Of a stretch of DNA of 64,000 nucleotides, positions 49,700-60,700 are shown in pieces (positions within the stretch are counted from its first letter, which is position 1; each line of letters starts with the position of its first letter). The DNA is taken from the NCBI GenBank assembly GCA_028554795.2, contig CM068838.1, positions 85,626,944-85,690,943 on the forward strand, read 5' to 3'. The notes beneath the pieces are model-generated. The model saw nothing but the letters and a program-made list of their open reading frames with translations. It was not told the origin of the DNA and ran no database searches. A program made the translations under genes and the position numbers. The stretch is from Sinohyriopsis cumingii (lineage: Eukaryota; Mollusca; Bivalvia; Unionida; Unionidae).

Positions 49700-50500
49700 T
49701 GTAGTAATTGGTACAAGGTAATATAAAACCCTATGCAATACTTGATAAAAGGCTATGTAATAATTGGTACAATGCTATACAAAAGTTTTTAATAATGGTT
49801 GCTTTTGTTGTGGGGTTTAACGCCATTTTTCAGCACATGATAGGCTATGCATGGCGGCCAGTATTAATGGTGGAGGAAGAACTCTGGGAAAACCCCGGGA
49901 AGAACCATTGACCCATGAGAAGCTACTGGCAAGCTTTTTCACATACCCACATTGGCTGAATCCTAGACTCGAACCCACGCAGACGGGTGAGATGGCAGTG
50001 ATCCATAATGGAGAGCGCTTTAGACCACTCGGCCACTAGGGGCCCCATAATAATTGGTACAAGGTTGTATAAAAGTCCGTGTAATAATTGGTACAAGGCT
50101 ATAAAAATGTATGGAATAATTAGTACAAGGCTATAAAAAGTCCATGTAATAATTAGTACATGGCTATAAGTATGAATGTAACAATTAGTACAAGGGGATA
50201 TAAAAGTCTATGTAATAATTAGTACAAGGCTATAAAAGTCTATGGAATAATTAGTACAAGGCTATAAAAATGTATCTACTAATTAGTACTAGGCTATATA
50301 AAAGTCTATGTAATAATTAGTACAAGGCAATAAAAATGTATTAAATAATTAGTACAAGGCTATAAAAATGTATGGCATAATTAGTACAAGGCTATAATAA
50401 AAGTCTATGTAATAACATACAAGGCTATAAAAAGTATGTGATAATTAGTACAAGGTTAAGTAAAATGCTGTTTAATAATTAGCACAAGGCTATGTAATAG
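49700..50500. repeat. About 34-bp minisatellite (TAATTAGTACAAGGCTATAA)
   Basis: About 14 diverged copies of GTAATAATTAGTACAAGGC plus TATAAAAATGTATG, split by SINE copy 4. A stray unit recurs near 50860. Confidence 0.88.
49800..50045 (-). mobile_element. tRNA-derived SINE, family A (copy 4)
   Basis: Full-length by comparison with copy 3, with a shortened tail (one GTTGTGGGG before the body in + orientation) and head GGGGCCCCTAGTGGCCGAGT on the - strand. It is inserted among 34-bp TAATAATTGGTACAAGG-type repeats. Confidence 0.93.
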
Positions 50501-50584
50501 TGGGGAGTCATGGTACTTGCTTGAACTTTGGGTTCATAATCCAAGGGTTGCAAGTTTCTATACCAGCCTGGGTCAGCTGCATCA

Positions 50585-50818
50585 ATGTGTTTTGGAGAAA
50601 GACACTTCCCATTTCCCTGGTGGCCAGTAAGGTGTTTTGGAGAAAGAGACAACCCATTTCCTTGGTGGCCAGTAAGGTGTTTTGGAGAAAAACACTTCCC
50701 ATTTCCTTGGTGGCCAGTAAGGTGTTTTGGAGAAAGACATTTCCCATTTCCTTGATGGCCAGTAAGGTGTTTTGGAGAAAGACACTTCCCATTTCCTTGA
50801 TGGCCAGTAATGTGTTAA
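50585..50818. repeat. 45-bp minisatellite, five copies
   Basis: Unit GTGTTTTGGAGAAAGACACTT plus CCCATTTCCTTGGTGGCCAGTAAG, very uniform. With a 45-bp period, frames stay open on both strands (50500-50892 +, 50508-50845 -); these are artefacts. Confidence 0.95.
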
Positions 50819-50819
50819 A

Positions 50820-51461
50820 AGTGCCATTAAATCCAACAAAAACAAAGGTTAAAGATTCTGTAATAATTGGTACAAAGTTGTGTAAAAATTGATTTTACAC
50901 AAATTCACATTACAATTGGGTATGTTTAATGTGAAATTACATAATGAATTCTTAATTAGACTGGCAAATGAATTTGGTGAGAAAAGTATAGTAACTGTTT
51001 TAAAAGTAAAATTCATACATTATTGTCCGAGACCTTTACTTTTTGTCATTTAACAGTAATATACTTCGTCTCGGGATATATAAAAATCTTTGTCCTTTCA
51101 TCTGTCCAACACACAAATTATTGAATGCAGCAAATTTATTTTTTCATAGATTACCAAGAAACTAATTTAATCACCTGAACATGATGTGCATACAGACAAC
51201 TCACTATATCCTTGCAATTCTTATAAGTTATACCCCTATTAAATAATGATAATGATAATAATAATAATAATACTTTATTTTAATAGGTAAGATAATAATA
51301 ATTGGAAAATAATGTTGTTATTACTTGAAGTTATTTAGGTCCAATATTCAATATTGCTATCCCATCCTTTCACAATGAACCTGGGACAAAAAAGAAGGAA
51401 ATGAAGGGCCTAAATTGCCATCAACACTGGACTCATAGATTGTTAAAAATCAATACCAATT
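50820..51461 (+). other. AT-rich intergenic sequence, nothing recognised
   Basis: No gene seen. A (TAA)n/(AATAATAATAA) tract lies at about 51245-51275. Confidence 0.35.
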
Positions 51462-51472
51462 ACAATCGAGCC

Positions 51473-51724
51473 GGGACCCGAGTGCCTGAGTGGTCAAAAG
51501 CGTTCTCCATTACGGATCACTGCCATCTCACCACTGTCTGCCTGGGTTCAAGTCTTGGATTCGGCCAATGTGTGTATGTGAGAAAGCTTGCCAGTACAGT
51601 AGCTTCTTGAGGGTTGGTGGTTCTTTCCGGGGATTTCCCGGGTTCTTCCTCCACCATTAATACTGGCCGCCATGTATAGCCTATCATGTGCTGAAAAATG
51701 GTGTTAAACCCTTCAACAACAACA
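51473..51724 (+). mobile_element. tRNA-derived SINE, family A (copy 5), sense orientation
   Basis: Head GGGACCCGAGTGCCTGAGTG with B-box-like GGGTTCAAGTC, body and GTTAAACCCTTCAACAACAA tail. Flanked by ACAATCGAGCC (51462-51472) and ACAATCAAGCC (51725-51735), a one-mismatch 11-bp duplication. Confidence 0.93.
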
Positions 51725-51735
51725 ACAATCAAGCC

Positions 51736-53520
51736 TACTTTGATTGCTGATTGGACTACATACAATGATCCTGTATCATGCATCCCATGCCAGTAGCACA
51801 TCAATACTCAAATGGATCAGAAGACCACCTACAGTGCCATGGTACCTAGTTTCTGTTACAGAACAAGGGCAGTCGATAGCCATGAAGCAACTGTACCTGT
51901 TATGGTTCCAAGCCTGGTAGCTTTATGGATTCAGTTTAACCCAGTGCTATCACCAACTAGTATAAAATGGCTAAAATGCAGATTCAATATTGTTCCAAGT
52001 GCTGAAGGCCTATAGAAGACCTCAGCCAGTCAGATTTGAGCTCTTTTGTCAGTTTCATAGAGTACAATGATTCAGAATGGACGCCTCTTTCAGGAGGGAG
52101 ACTTTAGTCAGTCAAGATCTGCATGATTTTGACTTCCATGTTCCAGTTCACAAATCCTCCAGGCAATCCCTGAGGTTTGCTTTCAGGGACATGGTATTCC
52201 AATTTAGAATGCTCCCTGTTAGTTTCAACATCAGTCCCTGGGTTTCCACAAGAAATGTGGTCAGTGTAGTGTCTCAGGGCAGTTTCCATGTCCACGACAT
52301 CCAGCTACCTGGACAAAATATTACAAAAGCACCAGGTGAGTTATATCTCAAAATATAATTCTCTTTTTTTACTTCTATTCCACCTTGGATTCATTATCAA
52401 TAAGGTCAAATCCAAAATGTGCCATCCCAACATTTTGCCAAGATGATGACGCAGCTTAAAATGCATTCATCTCCCTCAAGAATGTGTGGCATCATAGTCT
52501 TGATTTGCCTGTTCAACAGACCAATCTGCTTTGAAGTTAATCTTGATGGTGTCTTCAATTCACTCAAAACATCACATCTCAGCCTGAGAAGAGCTACTAG
52601 GTCTCAATGTGGCAGTGAATTTTATAATCCTGAGACACCTGTTCACAAGAACATTGCATATCATTCTGTTGTTCCAGGGGCGACTCAAGCTGTACATAAT
52701 GGAACAAAGAGTCCTCATCTCTGACAATACAAGGTTACATCTCTGCAAATGAGATAACCTCATTTGCTACACAGTGAGTGTTACTTTACAGGTGAAGCCT
52801 CCAGGAATCATGATTTATAGATGCCAGCAGCAGGCCTTGAAGTGGGGTGGGGTCTCATCTCCTGGCATTATTTTGAAAAGCCTTAGGATTATATCCCGCA
52901 GAACCAACTTTTGTACATCAGACTCTTTGAGATGAAAACCATGGTGAATGCATGTTATTGGTGGCAGGACATGCTAGCTGGAAATGGTGTACTCATCCTG
53001 TTTGAAAACGTCCACTTTGAATTATCTCTAAATACAAACGGTGGGGGCAGGACCTAATCCACAGACTTGTGCCTCTTGTTTTCCAATTTTCTTAGTTGGT
53101 GTTATCAACAAATTCACACAGTAGTCACATTCAGGGCAGGCTCAATGCTTTGGAGGATGCTTCCTCTCAGAATCGGCTAAATTACAAACCAAATGGTAGA
53201 TTGACCCCTTTGTATTCAGTTGAGTCTGTGAGATTGCCCCCTTTTTATTCAGTTGAGTCTGTTCCCTCTGATGCTGGCTCCTTGTGGAGCTATTTGTGAC
53301 AAGTTGGAATACAAAGCTCCCAAGCTTTGTCTACCAAGTCCCAGATAAAGAAAGCCTGGGCAGTTGATGCTCTTTTTACAGAAACTGAACCGAGGTGGTG
53401 TGAAGAGGGATGTCTAGCTAATTTATACCTTTGAAAGAGGAAAAAGGTTGACATGTCTGTGTAGGCTCTATTGTCCTGCATATGATGGGTTAGTCACTCT
53501 GCGTACAGACAACTAACCCA
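51736..53520 (+). pseudogene. Degenerate DIRS-like retrotransposon, RT and RNase H remnant
   Basis: Several + frames, interrupted by stops and shifts, match the RT of DIRS-type (tyrosine-recombinase) retrotransposons. At 52077-52358: SQDLHDFDFHVPVH (the DLKDAYFHVPIH-type block; the first catalytic Asp is present but its context is changed), then SLRFAFRDMVFQFRMLPVSF. In the next frame near 52300-52400: YLDKIL (a damaged YLDD) and LGFIINKVKSK, the usual block after YLDD. Further on, GRLNALEDASSQNRLN matches the G-x-LN-x-x-AD-x-LS-R block that ends the RNase H region, and KAWAVDALFTE matches the block after it. No methyltransferase or recombinase domain was found here. Dead copy. Confidence 0.75.
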
Positions 53521-53762
53521 AGAACAAATTTAACTGTTGCACATTTCAGCTCGTGAAGTTGGGGCAGTCACCAGTAACATAGCTTTCTAGCACAACTATT
53601 GCCTAATGGACTATATGCCTGAGAGATGTGATGGGTTCATTTGGACCATGTGGAACATAAGCAGCACTGCAACAGGCAACCTTCCCAGGTCATTTAGCAG
53701 GTTTTTAGTAACGTGGCCAAACAACTTCCATTGGGGGGGGGGGATTTTTCCAGTCTGCTTTT

Positions 53763-54016
53763 TTTGTTGTTATTGTTGTGGGGTTTAACACTATTTCTCA
53801 GCACACGATAGGCTATGCATGGCGGCCAGTATTAATGGTGGAGGAAGAACCCAGGAAAACCCCTGGAAAGAACCACCAACCCACGAGAAGCTACTGGCAG
53901 GCTTTCTCACATACCCACATTGGCCGAATCTGAGACTCAAGCCCATGCAGATCGAGGTGAGATGGCAGTGATCCATAACGGTTAGCGCTTTAGACCACTT
54001 GGCCACCTGGGGCCCC
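53763..54016 (-). mobile_element. tRNA-derived SINE, family A (copy 6)
   Basis: Complete head-to-tail on the - strand, with GGGGCCCCAGGTGGCCAAGT head and GTTAAACCCCACAACAATAA tail. It lies just past a 10-base G run at 53735. I could not identify a clear target duplication. Confidence 0.92.
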
Positions 54017-54889
54017 AAACTTGAAATCTGGGCTTACCAGTACATGTATATCATCAATGTCTTGGACGAGTTCAATAATGAATGAGATCCACAAATACTA
54101 ATGAAATAATCTAACATATGATTGGCCGACTTTGTTACCATTCATGAGGTCAAATTTCTGATCTGATTTTGATCAAACTTAGAATATGTACTTATATTAT
54201 CAAGATCTGGGAAAAGTTTGAAAATGAAGTAATGTTTTTTAATTTAATTTTTGATCAAACTTTGAATGTAGGCTTATATGATGAAGATCTGGCATGAGTT
54301 TATGGAATCCATGCATATAAATAAAGTGATTTTACATCTGATTATTTATCTGAGCATGTCATCACTCTAAAGACTAATTTAATATAGCTTTTATCAAATT
54401 TTGTAAATAGGTTTAAACTGCCAAGATTGTTCATAAAAACAATTATAAGCAATTACCATGCATATTAATGAGGTAATTTTGCATCTGATTGGCTGAGTTT
54501 ATAAACACTTTGGTAACTCTTTTTCTGATCATATTTTCCTCAGACTTGATACATTGGCTTACAGTATATCACTGTTATTAATATTTTGTATGTGCAAGAT
54601 ATATTTTATTGAGATCTTACTTAGATTGGCTGAACCTTTTGCCACTTTAAAATCTATTCCTTACCCACATTTAATCAAACTTGGTTCATTGGCTAATATG
54701 ATCAAGATGTTGGATGAATATTAGGAGCAAAATCTATGCATATGTTTTGGGTGATGCATCTCATTGAAGGAGTTTTTTTATACCACTCTAGAGATTAGTT
54801 TTGATGTGGTCTTAATCAGACTTGTTAAATAGATCTATTTCATCAATACCTTGTTGAGTTTGTTTGTGATTTGGATTTGTTAAGATAGC
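54017..54889. repeat. Diverged ~110-130-bp tandem repeats
   Basis: Five to six weakly conserved copies of a unit with ATGAGGTCAAATTTCTGATC, GATCAAACTTAGAATATG and TTATATGATCAAGATCTGG. No frames of note. Confidence 0.65.
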
Positions 54890-55172
54890 TTTTAAAAAAA
54901 TTCAGCCATATTGCCATGTCTGCAGTGTGGCAGTTTATAGTAATATCTAGCACTAGGGCATCATGATGCAGATATGTAGCATTGTGTTCCACCCAGCCAC
55001 ATTATTGTGACACCAGGTACACCAGTCCTAACACTGACCTTGGAATGCTGAGTGCTTAGTGAGGCAGCTCGTAGTACCATTTTTATAAGTCTTGGTATGA
55101 CTCAGGGGTTCAAACCCATGACTTCCCATATCTGAGGCAGATGCTTGAACCACTTAGGCTACCAGAGTGGGT
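54890..55172 (-). mobile_element. tRNA-derived SINE, family B (copy 4)
   Basis: On the - strand: head with TGGTAGCCTAAGTGGTTCAA (A box), GGTTTGAACCCC (B box), body GTCAGTGTTAGGACTGGTG and GGTGGAACACAATGC. More diverged than copy 3, hence probably older. Confidence 0.85.
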
Positions 55173-56169
55173 CCAATATGATCATGAAGTGAAATCAATA
55201 CATATTAATGTGACCCTCATCTTTTTTGCTTAGCTAGGCATCACTTTTGCAACCATATTTCTGAAATCAACACGATAATCCTGCTTAGTATAATAGTCAA
55301 CTCTGAAGTTATGCAAACAGATGAGCAATATCAGTCCCACTTGGATCTCTTGTTGAAGGATCAAAGTGCAGTGTGGTAGATATTATGGCCACAGGTCAAC
55401 AAATCACAGTATTCCTGCTATTTTTGTGATATGGTGCTATGGGGTATAGCAGTGGCAGGCCTAATCGTGTCTCAGTCTTTTAAACTGTTTAAATACAGAG
55501 ACATATGGTCCTGATGGGAGTTTGATTTTGTTAAATTTACTCTGAAAAACATAGCAGATTTGTTCATGACTTTTTTGAATATATAAGGATCAAATATTAT
55601 ATTGGGAGGTTTGGGTAATTATGGTGGTAATTGTTTGTTCCTATGTGAAGTCAATTCATGTGCCAAAAGGTGTAATGAAGTTTAGTTTCTGAGTGCATAA
55701 GGGCCTCATATACATTACCTACAGGATTATATGAATTAGTAGAAAGTTTTGTAGCATACTGATGAGCCAGTTTTGATAGTTCGGTATAAAGTGATAGTTC
55801 ATTAGCCTCATAGTTGAGGCTTTCTGATGGGTAAGTTCCAAATACAACCGAAGCCCACGTCTTTGATTGTATAATGGATTAAGTAGGTAAGATTACAAGA
55901 TTATCTATACAACTGAGCTGTAGCCAAGTTTAGTTCATTCTAATGATGTGCATAACTGGAGCAAAAAACTTTTGATCTGCTCCCCAATCTCAATTGCATT
56001 GATTCATTTCTAATTCAGGGCTTTTGTCTCAGATGTATCAAATATGTTAAAGGAAAGTTGGTTTACAATTGTAAAACCCATAAAGTAAATAGGACGGTCA
56101 ATGTAGAGTTTCTGGTTATGATTTTGATATCATCAGCATGCAAACAATTTTAGATTTAGAACACGGGAA
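55173..56169 (+). other. Intergenic sequence, nothing recognised
   Basis: No exon, RNA gene or known element could be supported. Confidence 0.3.
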
Positions 56170-57145
56170 CTGGTTATTCTTCTGATACTTTCTGAACTCT
56201 ATGCCTATCTGTTCATCATGAACAGCACTATGCAAACTCTATGCTTATGTTTATCATGTACAGCACTATGCAAACTCTATGCTTATATATTCATCATGTA
56301 CAGCACTATGCAAACTCTATGCTTATCTGTTTATCATGTACAACACTATGCACACTCTATTCTTATCTGTTTATCATGTACAGTACTATGCAAACTCTAT
56401 ACTAATATGTTCATCATGTACAGTACTATACAAACTCTATGCTTATCTGTTTATCATGAACAGCACTAAGTCAACTCTATACTAATCTGTTCATCATGTA
56501 CATCACTATGCAAACTCTATGCTTATCTGTTTATCATGTACAACACTATGCAAACTCTGCTTATATATTCATCATGTACAGCACTATGCAAACTCTATGC
56601 TTATCTGTTTATCATGTACAACACTATGCACACTCTATTCTTATCTGTTTATCATGTACAGTACTATGCAAACTCTATACTAATATGTTCATCATGTACA
56701 GTACTATACAAACTCTATGCTTATCTGTTCATCATGTACAGCACTATGCAAGCTATATGCTTATCTGTTCATCATGTACAGCACTATGCAAACTATATGC
56801 TTATCTGTTTATCATGTACAGCACTATCCAAACTCTATCCTTATCTGTTTATCATGTACAGCACTATGCAAACTCTATTCTTATCTGTTCATCATGTGCA
56901 GCACTATGCAAGCTATATGCTTATCTGTTCGTCATGTACAGCACTATGCAAACTATATGCTTATCTGTTTATCATGTACAGCACTATCCAAACTCTATCC
57001 TTATCTGTTTATCATGTACAGCACTATGCAAACTATATGCTTATCTGTTTATCATGTACAGCACTATGCAAACTCTATGCTTATCATGTACAGCACTACG
57101 AAAACTATATTCTTATCTGTTTATCATGCACAGCACCATGCACTC
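56170..57145. repeat. 40-bp minisatellite with higher-order structure, about 24 copies
   Basis: Unit of CAGCACTATGCAAACTCTAT plus GCTTATCTGTTTATCATGTA. Ordered runs of variants (GCACACTCTATTC, ACTAATATGTTC, TACAGTACTATAC) recur about 278 bp apart (56281 and 56559), close to seven monomers with one 2-bp deletion. A second recurrence is seen in 56717-57040 (GCAAGCTATATGC, ATCCAAACTCTATCC). The long open + frames are repeat artefacts. Confidence 0.94.
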
Positions 57146-57608
57146 TTTAATTTACAAGCAAATGAAAACGTTGTAGACATTAGTATTCAATTTTGAATTA
57201 ATCCTTAAAGATGTGTTTGTATAGTTAATATTACTTGTCCATAACACAGGTGACCAGTACAGTTTGAATAGATGACCACCATCATGCAACCATGCATCTG
57301 TGTACATCTTGTGTACCTTTATACAGGGTGTTTCAAACCTGAGCTTTTAAATTTTGTTCTAAGTAGTAAAGTTTAAAAAGTAAAATAAAATGAAAATCCT
57401 TGTTCAAAATCTGCTTTCACTCCATTAAATACTTCAAAAGTTATAAGCAGAAACGAACTGTGTTGTAAGGACAATCCTTTTACTTCCACACGAAACATTT
57501 AAATTATGTTGGCAAATGGTTAAAATCAAACTTAAAGGTCACTGATCACCTATATTGTACAAACATGTGATATTATTATAGACATAAAAAAACACATTAT
57601 GTATGCAC
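57146..57608 (+). other. Intergenic sequence, nothing recognised
   Basis: No supported feature. Confidence 0.3.
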
Positions 57609-57853
57609 ACCATCAGAGTGGTCTGAAGCGCTCACCATTATGGATCACTGTCATCCCACCTCTGTCTGCTTGGGTTTGAGTCTCGGGTTCGGCCAATGTG
57701 GGTATGAGAGAAAGCTTGCCAGTAACCTCTTGTGGGTCGGTGGTTCTTTCTGGGGTTTTCCAGGCTCTTCCTCCACCATTTATACTGGCCACCATGTATA
57801 GCCTATCTTGTGCTGAAAAATGGCATTAAACCCTACAACAACAACAACAACAA
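57609..57853 (+). mobile_element. tRNA-derived SINE, family A (copy 7), damaged head
   Basis: Starts in the middle of the tRNA-like head (CAGAGTGGTCTGAAGCGCTC), keeps the B-box region GGGTTTGAGTC and the body, and ends ATTAAACCCTACAACAACAA. The first bases of the usual GGGGCCC head are replaced by unrelated sequence, so it is 5' truncated or rearranged. Confidence 0.9.
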
Positions 57854-57910
57854 TAATCCCCATGTAAATGTCTGTGATATATCTTACAACCATGCTTTTA
57901 TGCAGCAAAT

Positions 57911-58210
57911 ATGGCGCATTGTGTTGCATACGGATGTAACCAAAAGAATGACGATGGGACAAAAGGGTTCTTTCTTTTTCTGAAAGAACCTGTTTACCAG
58001 GAGAAAAAAAAGTGGATTGAAACTGGGGGATTGAATAGGGCGAGGGATGGGAAAGTTGTATCATTTATGCCGGAATATAATCAATTTGTCCCGAATTGGG
58101 CTGAAATTACAACAATTCATCCCAACTTGAAAGATGATTTGGCCCAACTCGAAAGACAATTCAGCCCACTTAACCATAGTTTGAACAAGTTCTTTTTCCT
58201 CACCAAGTAG
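57911..58210 (+). pseudogene. THAP-like zinc-finger fragment in a 99-residue ORF
   Basis: The ORF starts MAHCVAYGCNQKNDDGTKGF, with the M-x2-C-x4-C start and downstream KKKW of a THAP DNA-binding domain. The second half of THAP (C-x2-H and the AVPTIF-type block) is absent; from about residue 40 the sequence is unlike THAP. It may be a first exon of a THAP gene read through into intron, or a broken relic of a THAP-bearing transposon. No donor site is obvious right after the KKKW block. It follows SINE copy 7 directly and is followed by a TA microsatellite. Function cannot be inferred. Confidence 0.5.
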
Positions 58211-58225
58211 ATACTATGTAAGGTG

Positions 58226-58230
<5 letters not shown>

Positions 58231-58281
<51 letters not shown>
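58231..58281. repeat. (TA)n microsatellite, about 25 units
   Basis: Uninterrupted TA dinucleotides following GTGTATGTA. Confidence 0.97.
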
Positions 58282-58283
<2 letters not shown>

Positions 58284-59690
58284 CAATAAAATGTTTCTGA
58301 CAATTTTTATAGGTTGTAAATAGGTTTCAGGAAACATTGAACAAATTTAAACAAACTAAACTATCTTGATATTCTTTAAAAGAAAATAATAATATTTTGT
58401 AACATATCTATATATGAGAGAAAACATAAACTGACATACCTTGCTCATTTTAATTAAATTATTTATATTTATTTTTTATGCTAAAACAATTTATGCATCT
58501 GCACAATGACATTTTCAATTTAAGTCTTCCAGTCAAATTATTAACATTGATTTTATAAAACAATAATACTTAACATAAAATTCTACAGAATATGCATATA
58601 TTTTTCTAAGAGTAGTGTACACAAGATATTATAAGAAATATATTTAATTTTAGGCTTCAGGTTGTAACATTGCTGCATGTAATACATACTCGATTACTCA
58701 TAAAAGAGAGATAATAATGCTGAGCATTTTGTCAGTGTTTAGTTCCTGCAATATGAAGCTCTTACCAGTTGTTTTTATTTTTCAAGTTGATGTCTTAGTG
58801 TGTGCACACGTAAACTGAAAGCTTGTCATTACTAGTCAATATCGTCAATCATATTTGCTTCATTATTCGGTACAAATAAAGGAAATAATTTTGTGTTGAA
58901 TTTGTGCCCCCTCCCCCCTCTTACGGTACAATAAAGTTGATAAACATTTATTTGAAAATGAAATCAAAGAAACTAACCTTGCATTGTTGTCATTTATTCC
59001 TTCGTTTTTCATCACGCAAAATTTATGAAAGAAAAATATCCATGAACATACATATATGTAACTGATGCCAGCTGGCGTATGCTTCCTTACTGTAGTGTGT
59101 ATTGCTGATGTCAGATAACAAAATTGCAAATGAGACGAGAATATCACCCTATTCCTTGAAGGCACCTGCCATTCATAGGCTGAACAGTGAATTAATTTTC
59201 AATAGTTTCATCTAATTGTTCCCTATCCATAGCATATGGTGTACTTCGTCTTGTGGGGATAAATGTATGTCATTTCTGGTTGGCATCCTCTATAGGTGGG
59301 AAATCGTAGCTAAGGGGAAGTTATAGCATTGTATACTTCTATTTCGAGTAATTAAATTATTTCTTCTTTACACTTGATAATTTTTTAAAATTGTTTTTGT
59401 GCAAGTATAACTAATTTTAATCATGTAATGCAAATCTAATGTAAAAAGAAAAATGTTGGAGTATAGCCGGTGACCTTTAACGTAGATTTTCCTCGTGTAA
59501 AATCCTGTACCAAATCTGCTTTTAAATTGATGAAGTCCTTCAGTGGTTATTGACAGGAAATTCATCATGGCTGCAAAATGATGTAATGGGACTGAATGGT
59601 TGGACATGGGCAACATTATATTTCTCTCTACAGCAGGGAGTGCGAAAGATTGTTTTCATTTTTCTCCTAAATGATCAGTTTATCAGTTGA
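58282..59690. other. AT-rich sequence, no gene seen
   Basis: No exon or known element supported on either strand. It may be intergenic between two convergent genes or part of the downstream gene's 3' UTR. Confidence 0.3.
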
Positions 59691-59699
59691 AAAGACAGT

Positions 59700-60700
59700 T
59701 ACAGCTTTATTTTACAAATGTTTATTAGGAAAGAGTAAAATAGAATATTAAACATGACATACATATTTAGACTTTCATTTTTTTAACTGAAAATGTGAAG
59801 GTGATTTGCATGTTAAGCAACAGAATATAAAGATTCCATTTAAATCCAACCTCTTATTAGTCATGTGCATACAATTAACTGGTCAAAATAACAGATTTTC
59901 ATTTACACTGTTTAAATAGACCATTTAACTACCATGTGAATGTATTTTTGTGTTTATGGATGACAAATATACTAATTTGGTGTTGGGTAACTAGACATAA
60001 CTTGTTGATGTATATAATGCATGCATTCATCTGAAAATACTGCCATAGATACATGTATTAGAGCAGACGTGCTTTGCAGAGAACTGCCATGACAGTAATC
60101 TCCCACTCCCCAACTCTGCTATATAGAAAATGAGGTAAAAAGACAAACCTGCTTTTATTTCTTTCCTTGCTTAATGATCAGCTAATTATATGAAGAAAGC
60201 AAAACAGTAAAATGATGTAATCTGCAAAAGTTTATTAGGAAAGATCAAAACAGAATACATAACACAGCATACATATTTAGAGTTTCATTGTGACTAATAC
60301 AAGAGGTGATCAACATCACATTACAGAATTTGAAATTGTTCTTGCTCAAAGAAAATTTCAATCCAACCTGTTATTTGTTAAGGGCATACAATAATCTCAA
60401 CATAATAGCAGATTTTCATGTACTCTGTATATCTAAGCAGACTGTTTAACTACTATGTACTGTAACCTTGTGACAGCATGGACAAAATAATACTCTTTTT
60501 TTAAAATTAAAATTGTTTATGCGTAAGGTGGTGTGCACAGAATGAAAAAATAGACATGATCTGCTAGTTATCAGAAGAAAGCAAAACAGTAAAATTAACT
60601 TCTTTTCATTATTAGGAAAGAATAAACCAATACGAAACAGAACAAGCTTATTTAGAGTTTTTCATTGTGGCTGTAAAAGTGAAGTAATTGTCAGTAATTA
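59700..60700. repeat. Three diverged copies of a 400-500-bp segment
   Basis: Blocks near 59722, 60230 and 60610 each read TTTATTAGGAAAGA...ACATACATATTTAGA-TTTCATT, with similar text before (GAAGAAAGCAAAACAGTAAAAT in two of them) and after (ACTCCCCAACTCT / ACTAATCAACTCT). They form a tandem of a diverged long unit, not coding. Confidence 0.65.

Noticed and set aside
50500-50892. 130-residue ORF with VFWRKTLPISLVASK repeats
   Set aside because: Translation of a uniform 45-bp minisatellite; the opposite strand is equally open.
56218-57196. 200-residue ORFs in the 40-bp array
   Set aside because: Array artefact; three overlapping frames are open.
10628-58000. tRNA genes
   Set aside because: A and B boxes occur only in the SINE heads; none folds into a complete tRNA with acceptor pairing in my reading.
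10605-58064. ORFs such as those at 10605-10793, 48565-48789, 49708-49911, 51517-51804 and 53791-54018
   Set aside because: All are translations of family A SINEs, recognised by the shared [12 protein letters not shown] or its antisense SSLGFGQCGYVRK peptides.
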